From Cunninghamia lanceolata (Eukaryota; Streptophyta; Pinopsida; Cupressales; Cupressaceae): a stretch of DNA of 64,000 nt. A program made the translations under genes and the position numbers. The notes beneath the pieces were generated by a model, which worked only from the letters and a program-made list of their open reading frames with translations, did no database searches and was not told the origin of the DNA. Location of the stretch: positions 6,944,001 through 7,008,000 of the forward strand of contig BSBN01000763.1 in the NCBI GenBank assembly GCA_027924645.1, in the 5' to 3' direction. Below are positions 63,698-64,000 of the stretch, in pieces; positions within the stretch are counted from its first letter, which is position 1, and every line of letters starts with the position of its first letter.

Positions 63698-64000
63698 TTA
63701 ATATAGAACAGAACGAGGTGTCTCACAAATCTCACAATCATGGAAGAAAACACCATTTTCATATGTACATTTTGGGCAGTTCCAAACCAACCCTGCCTTG
63801 TCTGGATTCACGTGCAAGTCAGGTGATCCTTCTGCTTCTGTCTTAAACCTAGGGTTCTCACATATAGAACACACATTTGGGTTAGAGGTAATTGAATTGT
63901 CATATGTGCAAGCAGAACACCTCCAAACCCTTTGCGTAGTTTCAGGAAGCTGTTGTGAATCAATGGTCCCACTGATTTTAGGCATGGGACATAGCCACCT
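63698..64000 (-). CDS. RanBP2-type zinc-finger protein, C-terminal exon (5' end outside window)
   Basis: Open minus-strand frame from the window edge to a TAA at 63698-63700; an internal Met sits at 63985. Two RanBP2-type fingers: VWRCSACTYDN followed by VCSICENPR, and VWNCPKCTYENGVFFHDCEI followed by CETPR. The second fits W-x-C-x2-C-x3-N-x6-C-x2-C exactly; the first has eight instead of six residues between Asn and Cys. Such fingers bind ubiquitin or RNA and end several plant proteins, for example WLM-domain (WSS1-like) metalloproteases. That identity is only a guess. The last bases of the window (minus AG|GTGGC) could be a splice acceptor. The only undamaged host-type coding sequence seen here. 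Confidence 0.65.
   Translation of the reverse strand, partial: RWLCPMPKISGTIDSQQLPETTQRVWRCSACTYDNSITSNPNVCSICENPRFKTEAEGSPDLHVNPDKAGLVWNCPKCTYENGVFFHDCEICETPRSVLY

Overview
This window is repeat-dense plant nuclear DNA, most likely from a seed plant with a very large genome. A conifer or other gymnosperm is my inference from the giant, decayed, nested LTR retrotransposons and the PPR fragments; the sequence does not prove it. Almost everything between 1 and 54011 is one Russian-doll nest of LTR retrotransposons. No intact host gene lies inside it. The right edge (63698-64000) holds the only plausible host exon, a RanBP2-type zinc-finger C-terminus on the minus strand.

Layout. The outermost element, gypsy-B, is a long Ty3/gypsy element on the + strand. 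It runs from beyond the left edge to 54011 and has 2.06-kb LTRs and an Asp-tRNA-type primer site. It sits in a PPR-gene relic. Five insertions interrupt it: (i) gypsy-A, a Tat-type Ty3/gypsy element (1-18117, left end outside), in its 5' LTR; (ii) a 2.3-kb TG...CA insertion, probably a solo LTR (20515-22809, TSD AGGAC); (iii) copia-D, a Sirevirus-like Ty1/copia element (24137-31528, TSD AGGAT); (iv) element E, a 3.5-kb non-autonomous minus-strand element (34150-37659, TSD TATTT/TGTTT); (v) element C, an 11.4-kb element carrying gag plus a long acidic reading frame but no pol (38983-50425, TSD GAAAC). Third-level insertions are copia-1 (1294-7464, minus, TSD ACGTC/ACATC) and a 443-bp E-family solo LTR (12362-12804, TSD AAGAC), both inside gypsy-A, and a truncated copia-F (about 47726-49975, minus) inside the right LTR of element C. 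Removing the insertions rejoins the gypsy-B reading frame at four junctions, which supports the reconstruction.

After the nest, a 2.4-kb segment (the last ~690 bp of the gypsy-B LTR, a PPR pseudogene and its flank) is tandemly duplicated (about 53319-55700 and 55702-58100). From 58100 to 63697 I see only AT-rich non-coding DNA with an ~81-bp tandem repeat.

Most coding regions are broken by stops and frameshifts. Best preserved are a 498-codon acidic frame in element C, a 300-codon gag in copia-F and the reverse transcriptases of copia-1 and copia-D. The most unusual observations are: element C itself; an LTR hairpin shared by gypsy-B and element C whose outer arms differ in sequence but stay complementary; opposite placement of a second RNase H relative to RT in gypsy-A and gypsy-B; an antisense plant-mobile-domain gene in gypsy-A with its own TATA-like box; and a tRNA-Arg-like remnant next to the right LTR of element C.
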